Below are positions 15,874 to 18,897 of a DNA stretch of 18,897 nucleotides, piece after piece. The notes beneath the pieces were generated by a model. The model did no database searches. It was not told the origin of the DNA and saw nothing but the letters and a program-made list of their open reading frames with translations. The stretch comes from CAZBEL01 sp964628055. GTDB taxonomy: Bacteria > Fidelibacterota > Marinisomatia > Marinisomatales > TCS56. How positions within the stretch are numbered: position 1 is the stretch's first letter; each line of letters begins with the position of its first letter. A program made the position numbers and the translations under genes. The stretch spans positions 1 to 18,897 of the forward strand of contig CAZVNL010000040.1 of the NCBI GenBank assembly GCA_964628055.1, written 5' to 3'.

Positions 15874-16483
15874 ATGAAAAATAAAAAAATTGCCTATCGT
15901 TTCAGGATAGAGCTATTAGCAATAGAGCCGTTGATATGGAGATTAATCGAAGTTCCCTCGATTTATACTTTTTGGGATCTTCATGTAGCTATCCAGGATG
16001 CAATGGGATGGTTAGATTACCATCTACATTCTTTCAACCTTTTAATCGTAAGTAATAAAAAACCCTATTTTAGTCGGCATTCCAGATGATGAATATGAAG
16101 ACAATACCCTTCCAGGATGTGGTATCCCAATAGGTTCATTTTTCAGGGAACCCTGTGATGAGGCCCTCTATGAGTATGATTTCGGTGATGGATGGGAGCA
16201 CAGGGTGGTTTTGGAAGGCATTACTGTTCAGGAAGAAAAAAAATACCCCCATTGCCTGGATGGAAAGCGCGCCTGTCCCCCGGAAGATTGTGGCGGCGTC
16301 CTGGGCTATTATAATCTCCTTGAAATTCTTGGTGATAAAAAACATGCCGAGCACAAAGATATGGTTTATTGGTTGAAAAGTCACGCAAAGAACTATTATC
16401 CCTATAATCCAGAGCATTTCGATCCCAATGAAGTCGAATTTTCAGATCCGAAGAAAAGATGGAATATGGCCTTCCAAAGTTGA
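15874..16483 (+). pseudogene. pRiA4b ORF-3-like protein gene, frameshifted
   Basis: Two adjacent frames together give one protein of the plasmid pRiA4b ORF-3-like family, usually about 180-200 residues. Frame 1 from ATG 15874 reads YRFRIELLAIEPLIWRLIEVP and LHVAIQDAMGWLDYHLHSF, the typical N-terminal half, then ends at 16089. Frame 2 continues with VGIPDDEYED, ALYEYDFGDGWEHRVVLEGI and CLDGKRACPPEDCGGVLGYY, the typical C-terminal half, to TGA at 16483. The switch is at the run of six A's, 16057-16062: removing one A restores SNKNPILVGIPDDE. Members are often found near mobile elements; the molecular function is unknown. It may be a true pseudogene, a sequencing error or, less likely, programmed slippage. 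Confidence 0.85.
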
Positions 16484-16571
16484 ATAATTCTAACAATCGC
16501 ATGCGCTCGGACAACAAACAGCATGGCTCATTACTCGCCCTGTTCTTCAACTACCGGTCATAGAAGCATGA

Positions 16572-17425
16572 GTAACATCGATCAATCCCGAAACGACTAT
16601 AGTATTCGACTTACCGGAACTGGCGTATGTGACTCTGCTGGCTGGCAATATTAAAAATCACCGGATGGCTGCATATTTATAAGGATTGGAACGAGCTGAT
16701 GGAAATTCGGTCAATTGGAGTGGGAAAGATGATGATAGTAGTAAAGAATTTATTTTGTCGTGGTGCATTTCAACCATCGCAAAAAATCATACTGTTGCGA
16801 TGAAAGCAACCTGACATCACCCAATGATACCATGATTTCAGAAGACCAGACATTAAAGATACAACCTTTAATTAAGGAATATCCGTTACCACACCCCTAT
16901 TGAGACAATTACGGTTCAACAATCGAAAAGTAATAACACAGTAGTAATAATAGGAAAATCTGTTATCAAAAGGTTCTTTAATTACTGTGGTAATGAAAAA
17001 CTCGATGACGAAGTTGTATTTTTTCCTATTTTAAAGACTATAATCGATGGCATAGCAGATAATCTTAAAAATGATCACCAAAAGTTGAAGATTGAAAAGG
17101 AATTAACGGAATATACAAAACAGCTTTATATTGCTTTTTGGCTTCAATATGCTGAAAATATGAAGAGGAAGTCCATGTGGCGTATGAGCGTAATGCTGCT
17201 ATGAGGTGGTTTGAGAATTTCTACAGGTAGGCCTGAAAATTGTTAACAAATCAGCATTACTACTCCGCCATTTTACTGTTTTCCTTTGCCGATAAATTTG
17301 AAAAAGGAAAGCCGCTCTTGACCTGATCCATCATGAAGGTAAACAATGCAATTAATCCTATAATCCCGAAAATCCCCTTGGCATGGGATGAGAATTACCG
17401 AAAAATGGCTAACTTATTTGCATGA
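16572..17425 (+). pseudogene. Degraded, unrecognised coding region upstream of the methyltransferase
   Basis: Protein-like stretches follow one another in changing frames. Frame 3 reads TTIVFDLPELAYVTLLAGN, stops at TAA 16680, continues to TGA 16812. Frame 2 gives TMISEDQTLKIQPLIKEYP. Frame 3 from 16902 gives ETITVQQSKSNNTVVIIGKS and EVVFFPILKTIIDGIADN to about 17160. Frame 2 then gives HVAYERNAAMRWFENFYR to TAG 17228, and a last piece up to PKIPLAWDENYRKMANLFA. This last piece ends in TGA at 17423-17425, overlapping the methyltransferase ATG as ATGA. One or two genes with at least two nonsense changes and three frame changes are implied. I recognise no family. The overlap suggests co-translation with the methyltransferase, so a former restriction enzyme or other partner is an inference only. 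Confidence 0.5.
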
Positions 17426-18213
17426 TAACAGAGCATAAAATTATCATTGGCGACTCCAGGAAGATGGACTTGGTGCCGGAGAAAGCGGTACACCTTGTTA
17501 TTACTTCGCCTCCCTATTGGCAAATCAAAGATTACGATAACGGAAACCAGATTGGATTTGACGATTCTTACGAAGATTATATTAACAACCTAAACCTCTT
17601 CTGGAACTAATGTTACCGAGTGTTAGACAATGGCTACCGTTTATGTATCAATATTGGAGACCAGTTTGCCCGCTCGGTTTATTAAAGTCGGTACAAAGTT
17701 ATTCCCATTCGAACCGAAATCATCAAATTTTGCGAAACCATCGGGTTCGACTATATGGGCGCTATTATCTGGCAAAAAGTAACCATCTCTAATAACACCG
17801 GTGGCGCCACGGTAATGGGATCTTACCCTTACCATAGAAATGGAATTTTAAAAATCGATTACGAATTCATTCTCCTGTTTAAAAAACAAGGCACACCCAG
17901 GAAAATCGACAAGCAAACTAAAGAGAAATCAAAACTTACCAGGGATGAATGGAATAAATATTTTTCCGGGCACTGGAATTTCCCTAGTGAAAGACAAGAC
18001 AAGCACCTGGCGATGTTTCCGCTTGAATTGCCCAATCGCCTGATTAAAATGTTCTCGTTTGTTAACGATACAGTCCTGGACCCTTTCCTGGGCAGCGGCA
18101 CGACTTCCTTAAGCGCTATAAACCATAATCGCAATTCTATTGGGTATGAAATAAACAACGAGTTCTTGCCCATCATCGAAGAAAAACTTGGCTTGAAAAA
18201 GCCTGACATCTAA
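17422..18213 (+). pseudogene. DNA methyltransferase (N4-cytosine/N6-adenine, beta-type), with in-frame stops
   Basis: One continuous frame from ATG 17422 encodes a site-specific DNA methyltransferase of about 263 residues, but TAA codons interrupt it at 17608-17610 and 17683-17685. The catalytic motif TSPPYW (IV) is near residue 30 and the S-adenosylmethionine motif DPFLGSGTTSLSA (I) near 220. The order IV before I is that of the beta class, and SPPYW is commonest in m4C enzymes. Between the stops the frame reads CYRVLDNGYRLCINIGDQF, then RYKVIPIRTEIIKF and GFDYMGAIIWQKV, so coding sense is kept throughout. The third TAA, at 18211, separates it from a nuclease-like domain in the same frame. 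Its start overlaps the upstream remnant (ATGA). No single intact fragment contains both motifs. Confidence 0.88.
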
Positions 18214-18726
18214 CAGAACTCTAGAATTGAAATCATTAAAGGTATTCGTACCCAATGCGACTATAGAAACGATATTAAAGCCCTACCCTACATTTTTAAA
18301 GACCCGGTGAAAATCAATAAAAATTGGAACGGAACCAGAGAACAATACTACGCGGTAAAAAAAGTTAACAGCCCCAACAAACTGGTACTCAATAATGGCC
18401 TGACAATTAAATTGATAGGGATTAAGCCGATCAAAGATAAAACGAACCAAGCAATAGAATTCCTTAAGGATAAAACTAAGGGACAAAAGGTATTTATAAA
18501 ATTCGACAATGTAAAATATGACCAAAATAATTTCCTCCTATGCTACCTATACTTGAAAAACAATACCTTCCTCAACGCCCATTTATTAAGCAGCGGATAT
18601 GTTGATCTGGACGATTCGGTGCCCATTAAATACCTCTCGAAATTCAAAGGGATAAAACAAAAGGTACTTGATGCGAACCAGTCTTTGAGTTGCCTGTCTG
18701 CCAATAGGCAGGCACTTAGGAGTTGA
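18214..18726 (+). pseudogene. Staphylococcal-nuclease-like domain, in frame after the methyltransferase
   Basis: The methyltransferase frame continues past TAA 18211 without a shift: QNSRIEIIKGI, then KALPYIFKDPVK, and from GTG 18307 a domain with the SNase/TNase pattern (LVLNNGLTIKLIGIKP, AIEFLKDKTKGQKVFIKFD, FLLCYLYLKNNTFLNAHLL). The absence of any ATG, the 31 sensible codons before the GTG and the shared frame suggest a methyltransferase-SNase fusion broken by the stop. The positions of the active-site Arg, Glu and Arg of staphylococcal nuclease appear as Lys in IKLIGI, no Glu in KPIKD, and no Arg in the FLLCY strand, so nuclease activity is unlikely. The last residues before TGA 18724 come from a palindromic repeat, so the true C-terminus is probably altered. 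Confidence 0.7.
18695..18714. repeat. REP-like palindrome
   Basis: TGTCTGCC-AATA-GGCAGGCA forms an eight-pair hairpin with one G-T pair and a four-base loop. It sits at the very end of the nuclease-like reading frame and seems to have replaced its last codons. No T-run follows, so it is not a standard terminator. Short CTGCC/GGCAG palindromes are common dispersed elements in many environmental genomes; no second copy was seen in the window. Confidence 0.5.
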
Positions 18727-18767
18727 ATTCAGGGGTCAATATCTATTCATTGATCCAAAGTTAAAAA

Positions 18768-18897
18768 ATGCATCTGGGCACCTTACTTCGTCTTATGATA
18801 ATCCTCTTCCCCCTCTCGGAATTATTCCTGCTCCTGTTCCGGCGCCGGCAATCTCCACCCGAGCTTGACGTTGACAAGGGTTCTCTTCGAATATTGT
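18768..18897 (+). CDS. Membrane protein, isoprenylcysteine carboxyl methyltransferase-like (partial)
   Basis: From ATG 18768 to the right edge, 43 codons are open. They begin MHLGTLLRLMIILFPLSEL, a hydrophobic helix, followed by a basic patch (FRRRQ) and DVDKGSLRIL. The pattern of a first membrane segment ending in a basic patch and then a D-x-G-S-L-R motif resembles bacterial ICMT-family (PEMT-like) integral membrane methyltransferases. There is no good Shine-Dalgarno before the ATG. It shows no stops or shifts, unlike the genes to its left. Only the N-terminus is visible, so the call is tentative. Confidence 0.55.
   Translation, partial: MHLGTLLRLMIILFPLSELFLLLFRRRQSPPELDVDKGSLRIL

Noticed and set aside
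16484..16570. Possible integron attC-like site after the pRiA4b-like gene (TAACAATCGC)
   Set aside because: No matching GTTAGA-type arm or attC fold could be found and no integrase is present.
17162..17230. IS5-type transposase N-terminus suggested by ERNAAMRWFENFY
   Set aside because: The match is a short RWF-type word only; no DDE motif or terminal inverted repeats were seen.
17422..18726. Use of an alternative genetic code with TAA as sense
   Set aside because: TAA ends well-identified genes in the same window, so a general reassignment is excluded.

Overview
The window comes from the chromosome of a Gram-negative bacterium of moderate GC content. LolA-type lipoprotein transport, a heptose bisphosphate phosphatase and an FtsK divisome/translocase protein all point to a diderm cell. 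Protein sequences and gene order look non-proteobacterial. A Calditrichota/KSB1-like or other FCB-type lineage is a guess from style only and cannot be settled here.

Left edge (1-950): the first codons of EF-Tu (tuf) read leftward, preceded by four tRNA genes on the same strand. In transcription order they are Thr(UGU), Tyr(GUA), Gly(UCC), Thr(GGU), then tuf, the same order as the E. coli thrU-tyrU-glyT-thrT-tufB operon. A good sigma70-like promoter candidate lies at 823-852.

Main block (950-13628): a dense run of thirteen recognised genes, all on the minus strand and mostly overlapping or separated by a few bases. In transcription order: yebC, ruvC, ruvA, a class I/II aminotransferase, gcvT, an extended-SDR nucleotide-sugar epimerase, ftsK, a lolA-like gene, a flippase-like membrane protein, a gmhB-like HAD phosphatase, ddl, a NusG/UpxY-like antiterminator and cysS. 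A 41-codon open frame fits exactly between the epimerase and ftsK. The block mixes DNA recombination and segregation (RuvA, RuvC, FtsK), envelope building (LolA, flippase, GmhB, Ddl, epimerase) and core metabolism or translation (GcvT, CysS).

Middle (13629-15873): a 600-base gene-free stretch with a purine-rich ladder of degenerate 7-9-mers, a minus-strand gene for a cysteine-rich two-[4Fe-4S] protein with an N-terminal helix-turn-helix-like part, and a second gene-free stretch of about 440 bases.

Right part (15874-18760): an AT-richer, plus-strand island of decaying genes. It holds a pRiA4b ORF-3-like gene broken by one extra A in an A-run, a badly degraded unrecognised coding region, and a DNA methyltransferase. 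The methyltransferase frame runs on into a staphylococcal-nuclease-like domain and is interrupted only by three in-frame TAA codons, with no frameshift. The degraded region ends in an ATGA overlap with the methyltransferase start, so the pair may be a dying restriction-modification-like system. A healthy-looking membrane protein gene (isoprenylcysteine methyltransferase-like) begins at 18768 and runs off the right edge.
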